Positions 1-8,798 are shown, counted from the first letter of the stretch. The stretch: DNA of 64,000 nt from Alphaproteobacteria bacterium (GCA_020632875.1 JACKET010000023.1:1-64000), one strand, 5' to 3'. The notes: a model not told the origin generated them from the letters alone. Numbers and translations are program-made.

Positions 1-1503
1 ACCTGGGGCGACGCGGCGAAGCTCCGGTTCACCTTCGAGGACAGCAAGGAGGGCCGCGCCGCGATGGAGGACTTCCAGAAGACCGGCGTCCTCCCCGGGG
101 CCATGAGCGAGCAGAACCCGATGAAGGCCCGCTTCGACGCGCTCGCCGCGAAGGGGATGGCGAAGCTCTCGCCGACCGAGAAGGCCGAGCTGCAGACCAT
201 CGCCGAGTCCGCGAACGCGGCGATGCTGCTGTCCGACCCGACGAGCGAGGAGTTCAAGTCGGTGCCGGGCGTGAAGTTCGACCAGCACAAGAAGGGCAAG
301 CACTCGAGCACCGAGATGCATGCCGGCTTCCTCGGGCTCAACTTCCTCTCGACGCAGAGCTCGAGCTCCAGCGAGGTGATGCGCTACGCCGAGGATGGCG
401 AGCAGCTCATCCACTACCGGGACGGCTTCGAGCGCGGCCACCTGTTCGACCAGCCCGACGTGGGCATCGTCGACGTGAACCGGCCGGGGAGCAACGAGCT
501 GCAGCTCGACGCCCGCCTCGACCTCGCGGACGACGACGAGCGCAAGCGGATCTACGCCCTCGACGGCAAGGGCATGCCCGACTGGAGCATCTTCGGCGGG
601 TACGACGGCGACAAGGACCGCATCACCTTCAACCTCGCGAAGTCCGACATCCCGATCCTCGCCGAGCACGGCAGCGACCTGCCGTTCTTCTCGGCCAGCC
701 GGCACTTCAGCAGCGCGCTCCACACCCGCGAGTCGCTGAAGAACGACCTGGCCTCGCCGGTCGATCAGGGGCAGGTCGCCCACCGCATGCTCCAGCAGCA
801 GGTCCGCGAGCAGATGATGAGCGAGCCCGCGGCGCTGTCGGTCCAGCCGCAGGGGGCGCAGCGGTTCCCGATGCTGCAGCCCTTCCAGAACGACCTCACG
901 CCCGCGTTCCTCCCGCCCCGACTCGACAGCGGGATGGGCATGCGCACCGACCCGATCTCGATGATCCAGCAGCGCAACGACCCCTTCGGCACGCTCGGGT
1001 TCACGCAGCAGCTCGAATCGCAGCGCCGCATCCAGCAGGCCTTCGACGACGAGGTCGGGCGCCGCGTCATCGAGCAGACCGCGGCCATCGAGCAGGCGGG
1101 CGGGATGGAGAAGTGGCTCGGGGAGCAGAGCCCCGACGCGGTGATGGAGACCGTGCGCGGCATCCGCGCCGAGCAGATCCAGAAGTACGCCGCGATCATG
1201 CAGGGCGAGGGCAGCAATCCGCACCTCGAGCAGCTCGCCGAGGTCGTGAACGGCCAGGACTTCCGGTCCCTGCCGACCGAGCTCCAGGAGATGTACTTCC
1301 GGGAGGTCCCGGGCTTCGGCCAGAACCAGGTCAACCTGCTCCGCACCGACAAGGTCAAGCGCGACGCGTTCATCTACCGCCAGCTGAACGGCGGAGACCC
1401 CACGAAGATCGTGCGGTTCGTCGAAGACCTGAAGCCCGGCGAGCGCGACAGCCCCGTCATCCGCGAGTGGTACCGCCGGAACCTCACCGTCGGGCGTCAC
1501 TGA
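1..1503 (+). CDS. Hypothetical protein, 3' part of a longer gene
   Basis: The reading frame is open from the first base of the window, so the true start lies upstream and this is a C-terminal fragment of about 500 residues. The first internal Met is at base 64, but the preceding codons read as normal protein (TWGDAAKLRF...), so that Met is probably not the start. The product is hydrophilic, with no signal peptide or membrane segment in the visible part. A Gln/Pro/Met-rich linker at roughly residues 280-350 separates an N-terminal part from a charged alpha-helical C-terminal part. I do not recognise a domain. The gene ends 54 bases before the NCS1 permease start. Function is unknown; only the coding status is secure, from codon bias and an uninterrupted frame. 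Confidence 0.75.
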   Translation, partial: TWGDAAKLRFTFEDSKEGRAAMEDFQKTGVLPGAMSEQNPMKARFDALAAKGMAKLSPTEKAELQTIAESANAAMLLSDPTSEEFKSVPGVKFDQHKKGKHSSTEMHAGFLGLNFLSTQSSSSSEVMRYAEDGEQLIHYRDGFERGHLFDQPDVGIVDVNRPGSNELQLDARLDLADDDERKRIYALDGKGMPDWSIFGGYDGDKDRITFNLAKSDIPILAEHGSDLPFFSASRHFSSALHTRESLKNDLASPVDQGQVAHRMLQQQVREQMMSEPAALSVQPQGAQRFPMLQPFQNDLTPAFLPPRLDSGMGMRTDPISMIQQRNDPFGTLGFTQQLESQRRIQQAFDDEVGRRVIEQTAAIEQAGGMEKWLGEQSPDAVMETVRGIRAEQIQKYAAIMQGEGSNPHLEQLAEVVNGQDFRSLPTELQEMYFREVPGFGQNQVNLLRTDKVKRDAFIYRQLNGGDPTKIVRFVEDLKPGERDSPVIREWYRRNLTVGRH

Positions 1504-1557
1504 GCGCTCCGCGAGCGATCGGGTTAGCAGGGGCGGATTCTGCTGGAAGCCGCTCCG

Positions 1558-3150
1558 ATGTCCGCCGACCCCGCCCTGATCAACGAAGACATCCGCCCGA
1601 CCCGTGACGAAGAGCGCCACTGGTCGGTGCTGAACATGGCGAGCCTGTGGGTCGGCATGGTCGTGTGCGTGCCGGCCTACACGCTCGCCGGGGGCCTCGT
1701 GCAGGCCGGGATGAGCGCGTGGCAGGCGATCCTCACGATCCTGCTCGGCAACGTCATCATCCTGATCCCCATGGTGCTCAACGGGCACCCGGGCACCAAG
1801 TACGGGGTGCCGTTCCCCGTGCTCGCGCGGGCGAGCTTCGGGATCTTCGGCGCCAACATCCCGTCCCTCATCCGCGGGCTCGTCGCGTGCGGGTGGTTCG
1901 GGATCAACACGTGGGTCGGCGGTTCCGCGATCTACCAGCTGCTCCTCGCGGTCGGCTGGGCCGATCCGAAGGCCGCAGACCTGTTCATCGGCATCAACGC
2001 GGCCGAGCTCGTGTGCTTCCTCGTGTTCTGGGCCGCGCAGATGGTCATCATCTGGCGCGGCATCGAGAGCATCCGGCTCCTCGAGACCCTCGCCGCGCCG
2101 CTCCTGCTCCTGATGAGCTTCGCCCTGCTCATCTGGGCGTTCTTCAAGGCGGGCGGCTTCGGCGACGCGTTCGCCGCGCCGAGCCAGTTCGTCCCGGGCG
2201 GCGCGAAGGAGGGGCAGTTCTGGTCGGTGTTCCTGCCGTCCCTCACGGGCATGGTGGGGTTCTGGGCCACGCTCGCGCTGAACATCCCCGACTTCACGCG
2301 CTACGCGCGGACGCAGCACGACCAGGTCCTGGGCCAGGCCCTCGGGCTCCCCACGACCATGACGCTCTTCGCGTTCATCGGGGTCGCCGTCACGTCCGCC
2401 ACGACGACGATCTTCGGCGAGACCATCGCGAACCCGATCGACCTCGTCGGCCGCTTCGCACAGGGCGGCTCGGGCGTCGGCGCCGCGGTGGCGGCCATTC
2501 TCGCGATGTTCGGCCTCGCCGTCGCCACGCTCTCGACCAACATCGCCGCGAACGTGGTGTCCCCGGCCAATGCGCTGATCAACCTCGCGCCCTCGAAGGT
2601 GACGTTCCGCATGGGGGCCCTGGTCACCGGGGTCGTCGGCATCCTGATGCTGCCCTGGAAGCTCTTCGAGGACCCCAACGGCTACATCTTCGTGTGGCTC
2701 GGGGGCATCGGCACGCTGCTCGGCCCGGTCACCGGCATCCTCGTGGCCGACTACTTCCTGCTCCGGGGCACCGAGCTCGACCTCGACGACCTGTACCGGC
2801 GCGACGGGCGGTATCGCTATGTCGCCGGCTTCAACCCCACCGCCCTGCTGGTGTTCGTGCTGGGCGTGATCCCGTCGCTGCCGGGCTTCCTGCACACGGC
2901 GCTCGGGAACATCACGAAGGGCTGGGCCGCGTTCGACGCGCCCGGCATCGGCGACTGGATCGTCTTCGCGGGCTGGTGGCTCGCCGGCCTCGGGCACCGC
3001 ATCGAGCTCGTGCTCGGCGTGCGGCCCGGCATCTTCGACTTCGTCTATCAACAGGCCTGGTTCGTCGGCTTCTTCATCGGGCTCGTGGCCTACACGCTCG
3101 CCATGATGGTGATCCCGCACGGATCGCTCGCTCCCCAGGAGGGAACATGA
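1558..3150 (+). CDS. NCS1-family nucleobase:cation symporter
   Basis: A 530-residue polytopic inner-membrane protein with about 12 hydrophobic segments. It contains the family hallmark HPGTKYGVPFPVLARASFG near residue 80, followed by NIPSLIRGLVACGWFG, typical of NCS1 permeases (CodB, PucI, Mhp1) that import cytosine, uracil, allantoin or hydantoins with Na+ or H+. Length is normal for the family. The stop overlaps the ATG of the semialdehyde dehydrogenase gene by the ATGA arrangement, so the two are translationally coupled. Cytosine deaminase and PreTA lie 12-17 kb downstream, so I infer a pyrimidine base as substrate; sequence alone does not separate uracil, cytosine and hydantoin. The ATG start at 1558 gives the expected hydrophilic N-terminus before the first membrane helix. 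Confidence 0.9.
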   Translation: MSADPALINEDIRPTRDEERHWSVLNMASLWVGMVVCVPAYTLAGGLVQAGMSAWQAILTILLGNVIILIPMVLNGHPGTKYGVPFPVLARASFGIFGANIPSLIRGLVACGWFGINTWVGGSAIYQLLLAVGWADPKAADLFIGINAAELVCFLVFWAAQMVIIWRGIESIRLLETLAAPLLLLMSFALLIWAFFKAGGFGDAFAAPSQFVPGGAKEGQFWSVFLPSLTGMVGFWATLALNIPDFTRYARTQHDQVLGQALGLPTTMTLFAFIGVAVTSATTTIFGETIANPIDLVGRFAQGGSGVGAAVAAILAMFGLAVATLSTNIAANVVSPANALINLAPSKVTFRMGALVTGVVGILMLPWKLFEDPNGYIFVWLGGIGTLLGPVTGILVADYFLLRGTELDLDDLYRRDGRYRYVAGFNPTALLVFVLGVIPSLPGFLHTALGNITKGWAAFDAPGIGDWIVFAGWWLAGLGHRIELVLGVRPGIFDFVYQQAWFVGFFIGLVAYTLAMMVIPHGSLAPQEGT

Positions 3151-4622
3151 CCTTCTCCGCGACTTCCTACGCTTTCACCACGTACCGGGACGCCGGGCAC
3201 TACATCGGCGGCGAGTGGACCCACACGGGCCGCACGGAAGACGTGATCAACCCGCGCTTCGGCCGGTCGATCGCGAAGGTGCACTTCGGCGGTGCCGAAG
3301 AGGTCGACGCCGCCGTCCGCGCGGCGAAGGCCGCCCAGAAGGCCTGGTCCGAGCTCCCGATCCGCGACCGCGCCTACGTCTTCTACACCCTCCGCGAGCT
3401 GATGCACCAGCACCTCGAAGAGCTCACCTGGCTCGTGTCCCACGAGAACGGCAAGACCTACGACGAAGCCAAGGCCGAGGTGCTCAAGGGCATCGAGTGC
3501 ATCGAGTTCGGCTGCAGCCTCCCGAACCTCGCTGCGGGCACGCAGCTCGAGGTCAGCCGCGGCGTCACCTGCGAGCTGCGCTACGAGTCCTGCGGCGTGG
3601 TCGCGGGCATCACCCCGTTCAACTTCCCGCTCATGGTCCCGCTGTGGATGCTCCCCCAGGCCATCGTGGGCGGCAACGCGTTCGTGCTCAAGCCGTCCGA
3701 GCAGGTGCCGCTCTCGATGATCCGCCTCGCCGAGCTGTTCGAGCAGGCCGGCCTCCCCCGCGGCATCTTCAACGTCGTGAACGGCGGCAAGGAGGTCGTC
3801 GAGGCCCTCTGTGACCACGAGGGCATCGAGGCCATCGCGTTCGTCGGCTCCACGAAGGTCGCGAAGCTCGTCTACGGCCGCGGCGCGACCGCCGGCAAGC
3901 GCATGCTGTGCCTCGGCGGCGCGAAGAACCACCTCATCGTGGTGCCCGACGCCGACCTCGAGCTCACCGCCGACAACGTCCTCGCGAGCTTCACGGGCTG
4001 CGCGGGCCAGCGCTGCATGGCCGCCGCGGTCATGGTGGCCGTGGGCGACGTCGACCACATCGTCGGCGCCATCGCCGAGCGCGCGAAGAAGATGGTGACG
4101 GGCAAGGACCTCGGCGCCATCACCAACGCCCAGAGCATCGACCGCATCACGGGCTACATCGACGCGGCCGAGAAGGCCGGCGCGAAGGTGCTGGTCGACG
4201 GCCGCAACGCCTCCGCCGACGAGGGCGGGTACTGGGTCGGCCCGACCATCCTCGACGGCGTCCCGATGGATCACCCCGCCGCGCGCGAGGAGATCTTCGG
4301 GCCCGTCCTCTCCATCGTCCACGTGAACACGCTCGACGAGGCGATCAAGATGGAGAACGCCAACCCGTACGGCAACGCCAGCGCGGTCTACACGACCTCC
4401 GGCGAGGTCGCCCGCCGCGTGATGGCGAGCGTCGAGGCCGGCATGTGCGGCGTGAACGTCGGTGTGCCCGTGCCGCGCGAGCCCTTCGGCTTCGGTGGGT
4501 GGAACGACAGCAAGTTCGGCCACGGCAACATCACGGGCTGGGACGGGTACCGGTTCTGGACCCGCGTGCGCAAGGTCACCAGCAAGTGGGCGCTCCAGAA
4601 GGACGCCACCTGGATGTCCTGA
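3147..4622 (+). CDS. mmsA: CoA-acylating methylmalonate-semialdehyde dehydrogenase
   Basis: A 491-residue aldehyde dehydrogenase superfamily enzyme. The motif TGCAGQRCMA contains the catalytic cysteine at residue 290, and the surrounding GQRCMA signature is specific to the MmsA subgroup, which uses NAD+ and CoA to turn methylmalonate or malonate semialdehyde into propionyl-CoA or acetyl-CoA. The N-terminus (YIGGEW, then NPRFGRSIAKV) and the ITPFNFPLMVPLWMLPQAI segment are also typical. The start is the ATG inside ATGA shared with the permease stop, preceded by a GGAGGG ribosome site (3137-3142). With the aminotransferase downstream it forms the last two steps of beta-alanine/3-aminoisobutyrate catabolism, the expected tail of reductive pyrimidine degradation. 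Confidence 0.93.
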   Translation: MTFSATSYAFTTYRDAGHYIGGEWTHTGRTEDVINPRFGRSIAKVHFGGAEEVDAAVRAAKAAQKAWSELPIRDRAYVFYTLRELMHQHLEELTWLVSHENGKTYDEAKAEVLKGIECIEFGCSLPNLAAGTQLEVSRGVTCELRYESCGVVAGITPFNFPLMVPLWMLPQAIVGGNAFVLKPSEQVPLSMIRLAELFEQAGLPRGIFNVVNGGKEVVEALCDHEGIEAIAFVGSTKVAKLVYGRGATAGKRMLCLGGAKNHLIVVPDADLELTADNVLASFTGCAGQRCMAAAVMVAVGDVDHIVGAIAERAKKMVTGKDLGAITNAQSIDRITGYIDAAEKAGAKVLVDGRNASADEGGYWVGPTILDGVPMDHPAAREEIFGPVLSIVHVNTLDEAIKMENANPYGNASAVYTTSGEVARRVMASVEAGMCGVNVGVPVPREPFGFGGWNDSKFGHGNITGWDGYRFWTRVRKVTSKWALQKDATWMS

Positions 4623-4623
4623 C

Positions 4624-5178
4624 GTGGGCGAGACCCTCCTCGAGACGCAGCTGCACCGGCCCGGCACCTCCCAGGCGCTGGGCTGCATCGCGTCGATCCC
4701 GATCATCCTGGCCGTCTTCGTGGGCGTGAACCTCTGGATCGTGCTGTCGGGCGACCGACTGCCGCGCGAGATCGAGGGGACCACGCCGTACTTCGTGCTC
4801 GCGACGCTGATCACGGGCGCGTTCGCGGCGTGGTTCTGGTGGCGCAACCGGATCCGGCTGACGGTCGTGGAGCGCGAGGGCGTGAAGTACGTCGAGATCT
4901 ACGATCCCGCCGCGCCGATCGTGCTCCAGGAGCCCATCGAGGTCGTCTACGGGTGGAATTCGTTCCACATGCCGCGCGCCGGCACCATGACGATGCTGAT
5001 CGTGGGGCTCTACCAGGAGGGCGAGCTGCGCGTCTCGCTGACGGAGACCTGGGGCTCGCTCTACTCGCCGCCGCACGGCTGGCCCTCGGAGTTCGGGCTG
5101 TCCGGGGTGGCCCAGGCCTCGTACACCGCGGCCGGCAAGAGCTTCCTGCCGGATCTCGTGAACCTGCTGGTCGACTGA
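4624..5178 (+). CDS. Two-TM membrane protein of unknown function
   Basis: A 184-residue protein from a GTG start one base after the mmsA stop; longer upstream starts would run through mmsA and read as shadow sequence. It has two predicted membrane helices (about residues 20-40 and 60-77) around a short loop, then a soluble C-terminal domain rich in beta-like segments (RLTVVEREGVKYVEIYDP...), resembling the layout of small PH-like-domain membrane proteins. No catalytic motif is visible. It sits between mmsA and the aminotransferase gene in the same direction, so it is likely co-transcribed, but nothing shows a metabolic role. Confidence 0.75.
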   Translation: MGETLLETQLHRPGTSQALGCIASIPIILAVFVGVNLWIVLSGDRLPREIEGTTPYFVLATLITGAFAAWFWWRNRIRLTVVEREGVKYVEIYDPAAPIVLQEPIEVVYGWNSFHMPRAGTMTMLIVGLYQEGELRVSLTETWGSLYSPPHGWPSEFGLSGVAQASYTAAGKSFLPDLVNLLVD

Positions 5179-5228
5179 GCGCGGCCGAACCGCGCGACTG
5201 GTAGAGTCCCGGCCCGCGGAGGTGTCCG

Positions 5229-6542
5229 GTGAATCAGCAGGAGATGGTCGATGCGTGTCTGAAGCACACGCTCTACACGTGGGCGGCGACGGGCAAGGTC
5301 GACCCGCTCCCCGTGCAGCGCGCCGAGGGCGTGTACCTGTACGGTCCCGAGGGGCAGCGCTGGCTCGACTTCAACAGCCAGCTGATGAGCGTGAACATCG
5401 GGCACAGCCACCCGAAGGTCATCGCCGCGATCAAAGCGCAGGCCGACCAGCTCATCTACACCTACCCGGGTACGGCGACCGAGGTGCGGGCGAAGCTCGG
5501 CATGCGTCTCGCCGAGCTGATCCCCGGCGACATCAACACGTTCTTCTTCACGCTCGGCGGGGCCGAGGCGAACGAGAACGCCATCAAGATCGTCCGCGGC
5601 TACACGGGCCGGTTCAAGATCCTGTCCCGCTACCGCAGCTACCACGGCGCCACGAACGCCACGATGCAGCTCACGGGCGACCCGCGCCGCATCCCGAACG
5701 AGCCGGGCTCGCCGGGCTTCGTGCACGTGATGGACCCGTGGCCCTACACGTTCTCCTGGGGCGAGACCGAAGAGGAGATCACGGCGAAGAACCTCACGTA
5801 CCTCGAAGAGGTCATCCAGTACGAGGGGCCGGAGACCATCGCCGCCATGTTCATCGAGACGGTGACGGGCACGAACGGAATCCTGCCGCCGCCGAAGGGC
5901 TACCTGAAGGGCCTGCGCGCGCTGCTCGACAAGTACGGCATCCTGCTCGTCTGCGACGAGGTCATGGCGGGCTTCGGGCGCACCGGCAAGCTGATGGCGT
6001 ACGAGCACGGCGACATCGTGCCGGACGTGGTCACCATGGCGAAGGGCCTGACGAGCTCGTACATCCCGCTCGGGGCGGTCGGTGTGAGCGACGCCATCGC
6101 CGAGCACTTCCGCCAGAACGTGTTCTGGGGCGGCCTCACCTACAACGCGCACGCGCTGTGCCTCGGCACGGCGCTCGCGGCGGTCGAGGTCCTGCTGGAG
6201 GAGGGGATGGTCGAGAACGCCGCGCGGCTCGACCCGATCATGCGGGGCCACATGGAGCGCCTCGCCGCGAAGCACCCGTCCGTGAAGTCCCACCGGAACA
6301 TCGGGCTGTTCGGGATGATCGACGTGCAGAAGCCGGGTGGCGAGCCGATCGCCCCGTACAACGGCGCGCACCCGGCGATGAACGAGATGGGCAAGTTCTT
6401 CCGCGACAACGGGCTGTTCACCTTCGTCCGGTGGGGCAGCTTCATGTGCAACCCGCCGCTGTGCATCACCGAAGCGCAGCTCGACGAGGGCTTCGCCATC
6501 ATCGACCGCGCGCTCGACATCCCCGATCGGCTGTTCGGGTGA
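5229..6542 (+). CDS. Class III PLP-dependent aminotransferase (omega-amino acid type)
   Basis: A 437-residue class III aminotransferase. Visible features are the substrate-binding GHSHPKV segment, TLGGAEANENAIK for cofactor phosphate contact, the ILLVCDEVMAGFGRTGK motif with the Asp that contacts the pyridine nitrogen, and Lys272 in VVTMAKGLTSSYIPLGAV as the Schiff-base lysine. Members of this group transfer amino groups from beta-alanine, taurine, GABA or similar omega-amino acids to pyruvate or 2-oxoglutarate. Being next to mmsA, it most likely makes malonate semialdehyde from beta-alanine. The exact donor and acceptor cannot be read from sequence. ATG at 5229 is preceded by GGAGGTG (5218-5224), a good ribosome site. 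Confidence 0.88.
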   Translation: MNQQEMVDACLKHTLYTWAATGKVDPLPVQRAEGVYLYGPEGQRWLDFNSQLMSVNIGHSHPKVIAAIKAQADQLIYTYPGTATEVRAKLGMRLAELIPGDINTFFFTLGGAEANENAIKIVRGYTGRFKILSRYRSYHGATNATMQLTGDPRRIPNEPGSPGFVHVMDPWPYTFSWGETEEEITAKNLTYLEEVIQYEGPETIAAMFIETVTGTNGILPPPKGYLKGLRALLDKYGILLVCDEVMAGFGRTGKLMAYEHGDIVPDVVTMAKGLTSSYIPLGAVGVSDAIAEHFRQNVFWGGLTYNAHALCLGTALAAVEVLLEEGMVENAARLDPIMRGHMERLAAKHPSVKSHRNIGLFGMIDVQKPGGEPIAPYNGAHPAMNEMGKFFRDNGLFTFVRWGSFMCNPPLCITEAQLDEGFAIIDRALDIPDRLFG

Positions 6543-6988
6543 TCGCGCTGGTGCTGGCCCTGGGCTGCGGGAACCGCGCTCCGGCGCCGGGTCCCGCGCC
6601 CGCGGTCGAGCCCGCTCCGAAGGAGGTCGACGTGGGCGACCCGCTGCCGCCGGACTCCGTCGTGCAGACGATGCAGGCCCAGCTCGTGCTCGACCATCCG
6701 TCCGTCGCGCCCTTCCTGCACCTCGAGGTCGCGGGGAACGCGCCCCTGAAGGTGTTCGCGGTCCCCGAGCTCGCGAAGGGCGCGGCCGACCTGCGGGCGG
6801 GCGGGCAGCCCGTACAGGTGGTGGGCGAGGGTGAGGCCCGGCTGCACCTCGTGGGTCGCGAGTCGCTCGAGGGTCCGCGGGTGCGGCTGACCTTCCGCAT
6901 CCCGGACGAAGGGGTCGAGGGCCACGTGGACGTCGAGCTCGCGGACTACGTGTGGTCCGCCGTGGACGCGTCGGTCGCCGAGCACTGA
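6539..6988 (+). CDS. Small putative lipoprotein
   Basis: A 149-residue product from a GTG that overlaps the aminotransferase stop by four bases (GTGA). The N-terminus (VIALVLALGCGN) is a very short hydrophobic stretch ending in Cys, read as a minimal lipoprotein signal; the residue pattern before Cys (A-L-G) is only a weak lipobox. An Ala/Pro-rich linker follows, then a beta-rich domain with alternating hydrophobic strands and no recognisable family. Coupling suggests transcription with the aminotransferase, but a functional link is not evident. The stop codon overlaps the first base of hairpin repeat A. Confidence 0.65.
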   Translation: MIALVLALGCGNRAPAPGPAPAVEPAPKEVDVGDPLPPDSVVQTMQAQLVLDHPSVAPFLHLEVAGNAPLKVFAVPELAKGAADLRAGGQPVQVVGEGEARLHLVGRESLEGPRVRLTFRIPDEGVEGHVDVELADYVWSAVDASVAEH

Positions 6989-7026
6989 GGTGGCCGTTCT
7001 GGGGTCTGACCCCACAGCGGCCACCT
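6988..7026. repeat. REP-like hairpin, copy A
   Basis: A 39-base symmetric inverted repeat: 9-base perfect outer arms (AGGTGGCCG / CGGCCACCT), three unpaired bases on each side, then a 7+1+7 inner core TGGGGTC T GACCCCA. The same core with the same 3-base interior loop recurs at 8678-8718 and 8801-8841 with different outer arms. It lies immediately downstream of the lipoprotein stop, so it could also stop transcription or protect 3' ends, but there is no T-tract. Confidence 0.8.
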
Positions 7027-7178
7027 GACAGGTCGTCGAGCGCGGAGCGCGCACTGCGTCGCTGGGTGACAGATCGTCGGAATCCGGGGTGGGGCGCCGC
7101 AGAGAGGCCCGTGTCCATGGGCTCTTTGCGTTGGCGCGGTGCTTGCTTCGGGGGACGTGTACCCGCTCCGGAGGCCCG

Positions 7179-7733
7179 ATGCGCCCAGTCGTCCCGTTGT
7201 CCGTCCTCGTCGGTTCCACCCTGCTCGGCGTCGCCGTCGGTGCGCTGATCGGCGCCGAGCTCCACGTCGACGTGACCGTGCCCGAGGCCGTCGTCGAGCG
7301 GCACACCCTCCATGTGGCCATCGAGGCGGACGAGGCGCAGGCCCAGCGGACCGAAGCCCGCGACGCACGGCGCTCCGTCGAGGAGCGGGAGCGCCGGGAG
7401 CGCCGGGAGCGCCGCCGCCACACGGATGCGGAGGTGAGCCGCGCGGAGCTCGACGCGCTCGGCGACGACCTGCCGCGCCTCGGCCGTGCGCTGCTGCACC
7501 GCGGTCCGGACGGCGAGTTCGACGGCTACCGGCTCTCGGCGATCCGGTCCGACACCCTGGGCGACCGGGTAGGCCTGCAGAACGGCGACATCGTCCACGC
7601 CATCGACGGGCACCCGCTCACGTCGATCTCCGAGGCGATGGAGGCCTATGCGGCACTCGCCGATGCCGAGCGCTTCCACGTGGCGCTCACGCGGCGCGGC
7701 GAGCCGATGTCGCTCGTGGTCCACGTCCGCTGA
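7179..7733 (+). CDS. GspC-like membrane-anchored PDZ protein, paralog 1
   Basis: A 184-residue protein with one N-terminal membrane helix (residues 5-27), a charged Arg/Glu-rich linker (about 65-90) and a C-terminal PDZ-like domain (about 110-184). The domain contains GYRLSAIRSDTLGDRVGLQN followed by NGDIVHAIDGHPL and a final strand pair, closely resembling the C-terminal PDZ domain of type II secretion protein GspC. It is much shorter than GspC and no other secretion genes are nearby. ATG at 7179 has a CCGGAGG ribosome site (7168-7174); an upstream in-frame ATG at 7089 would add unlikely sequence before the helix. Its stop overlaps the next paralog's start by one base. Confidence 0.75.
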   Translation: MRPVVPLSVLVGSTLLGVAVGALIGAELHVDVTVPEAVVERHTLHVAIEADEAQAQRTEARDARRSVEERERRERRERRRHTDAEVSRAELDALGDDLPRLGRALLHRGPDGEFDGYRLSAIRSDTLGDRVGLQNGDIVHAIDGHPLTSISEAMEAYAALADAERFHVALTRRGEPMSLVVHVR

Positions 7734-8197
7734 TGCGGAGCCTCAGCCTCGTGGCGGCCGCGTTGTGCGGGGTGGCCGTCGGCGCGTTCCTCGGCGCAGA
7801 CCTCCACGTCGACATGACCGTGCCGGAGCGGGTGTTCGTGGTGGCGGACGGGCGACGGCTCGAGAGCGGCGCGCATTCGTTGAAGCGGAGGCTGGATTTC
7901 CATCGGGACTTCGGCGGCGTGTCCTACGTCGGCAAGGACCGGTTCTACGTCGACCGCTACGGACTGCGTGCAGCGATCGGCGCCCCCGATTCGTTCTTCG
8001 TCGCGCCGATGGGCGTCTGGGACCCGCAGGGCCACCGCTTGTCGGGCGTGCGTGAGGGGAGCCTGGCGTGGGAGCTCGGTTTCCGGAACGACGACCTCGT
8101 CCGGCCCATGGCGCGTGATGCCGAGGAGACGGTCCAGCGGCCGCTGGAGTTCGTGCTTCGCGGCGAGCCGATCCGGGTCGCGTACGAGGTCCGGTAG
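7733..8197 (+). CDS. GspC-like PDZ protein, paralog 2 (reduced PDZ)
   Basis: A 154-residue paralog of the preceding gene, starting at the ATG of TGATG. It has an N-terminal membrane helix (residues 4-23) followed by the conserved DLHVDMTVPERVFVVADGRR block, a middle region, and a shortened PDZ-like end (HRLSGVREGSLAWELGFRND) that lacks the I-(D/N)-G and helix segment present in paralog 1. The first 133 bases after the start are nearly identical to those of paralog 3 (about five differences, mostly silent), so the pair arose by recent tandem duplication. Function is unknown; a periplasmic-facing binding module is likely. Confidence 0.7.
   Translation: MRSLSLVAAALCGVAVGAFLGADLHVDMTVPERVFVVADGRRLESGAHSLKRRLDFHRDFGGVSYVGKDRFYVDRYGLRAAIGAPDSFFVAPMGVWDPQGHRLSGVREGSLAWELGFRNDDLVRPMARDAEETVQRPLEFVLRGEPIRVAYEVR
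7743..7875 (+). repeat. Tandem gene-duplication unit, copy 1
   Basis: This 133-base stretch matches 8211-8343 with about five substitutions and no gaps, at an offset of 468 bases (156 codons). It covers the membrane helix and following conserved block of PDZ paralogs 2 and 3. Identity falls off sharply downstream, so either the 3' parts have diverged faster or gene conversion keeps the 5' parts alike. Confidence 0.85.
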
Positions 8198-8674
8198 GTG
8201 CGGCGCGGCGTCAGCCTCGTGGGGGCCGCGTTGTGCGGGGTGGCCGTCGGAGCGTTCCTCGGCGCGGACCTCCACGTCGACATGACCGTGCCGGAGCGGG
8301 TGTTCGTGGTGGCGGACGGTCGACGGCTGGAGAGCGGCGCGCACGTGGAGCGGAGGCCGGCCTCGCGGCGCGACCTCACCGGGGTGTTCTACGCGGGTGA
8401 CGGACGGTTCCACGTCGACCGGGACGGGTTGCGGGCCGCGATCGACGCGCCGGATCCGTTCTTCCTGGCGCCGATGGTGCGGCGGGACCGCGACGGCGAG
8501 CCGGATGGGTTCCGGCTGTCGGGCATCCCCGAGGGGAGCCTGGCGTGGGAGCTGGGCTTCCGCAACGGCGACATCGTGCGGCCTCCACCGCGGGACGCCG
8601 AGCGATCGAAGCCTCGCCCGGCGGAGGTCCTGCGGCGCGGCGCCCCGGTCCGCCTGGGATACGAGGTCCGCTGA
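8198..8674 (+). CDS. GspC-like PDZ protein, paralog 3 (reduced PDZ)
   Basis: A 158-residue product read from the GTG directly after the paralog 2 stop. Layout matches paralog 2: N-terminal membrane helix, the DLHVDMTVPERV block, an acidic/basic middle, and a truncated GspC-like PDZ motif (FRLSGIPEGSLAWELGFRNG). The C-terminus has drifted more than the N-terminus. All three paralogs would be exported with their C-terminal domain outside the cytoplasm. No SD-like sequence is needed if translation re-initiates from the previous gene. Confidence 0.68.
   Translation: MRRGVSLVGAALCGVAVGAFLGADLHVDMTVPERVFVVADGRRLESGAHVERRPASRRDLTGVFYAGDGRFHVDRDGLRAAIDAPDPFFLAPMVRRDRDGEPDGFRLSGIPEGSLAWELGFRNGDIVRPPPRDAERSKPRPAEVLRRGAPVRLGYEVR
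8211..8343 (+). repeat. Tandem gene-duplication unit, copy 2
   Basis: Partner of 7743-7875; see that entry. Substitutions visible between the copies fall mainly at third codon positions, consistent with both being translated and under purifying selection. Confidence 0.85.
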
Positions 8675-8675
8675 C

Positions 8676-8729
8676 CGACCGATGTCTCCGTGGGGTCTGA
8701 CCCCAGAGAGACATCCGTCGATCGTTTGG
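8676..8729. repeat. REP-like hairpin, copy B (also direct repeat with copy C)
   Basis: Contains the hairpin 8678-8718: outer arm ACCGATGTCT against AGACATCCGT (one mismatch), 3-base interior loop, core TGGGGTC T GACCCCA. The 54-base block including flanks is a near-perfect direct repeat of 8799-8852, differing mainly at the single base that spoils the outer stem. It begins directly after the third PDZ gene. Confidence 0.8.
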
Positions 8730-8798
8730 CCCGGTCCGCGCTTCGGTGCCGACTGCCGGTGGGCGCCGTGCTGACGGGGCTCTCGCGACTTCGGCAGG

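Noticed and set aside
1647..4622. A long plus-strand frame that appears to fuse sequence before mmsA to it
   Set aside because: The upstream part reads the NCS1 gene in the wrong frame. The true mmsA start is the ATG at 3147 with a ribosome site and ATGA overlap.
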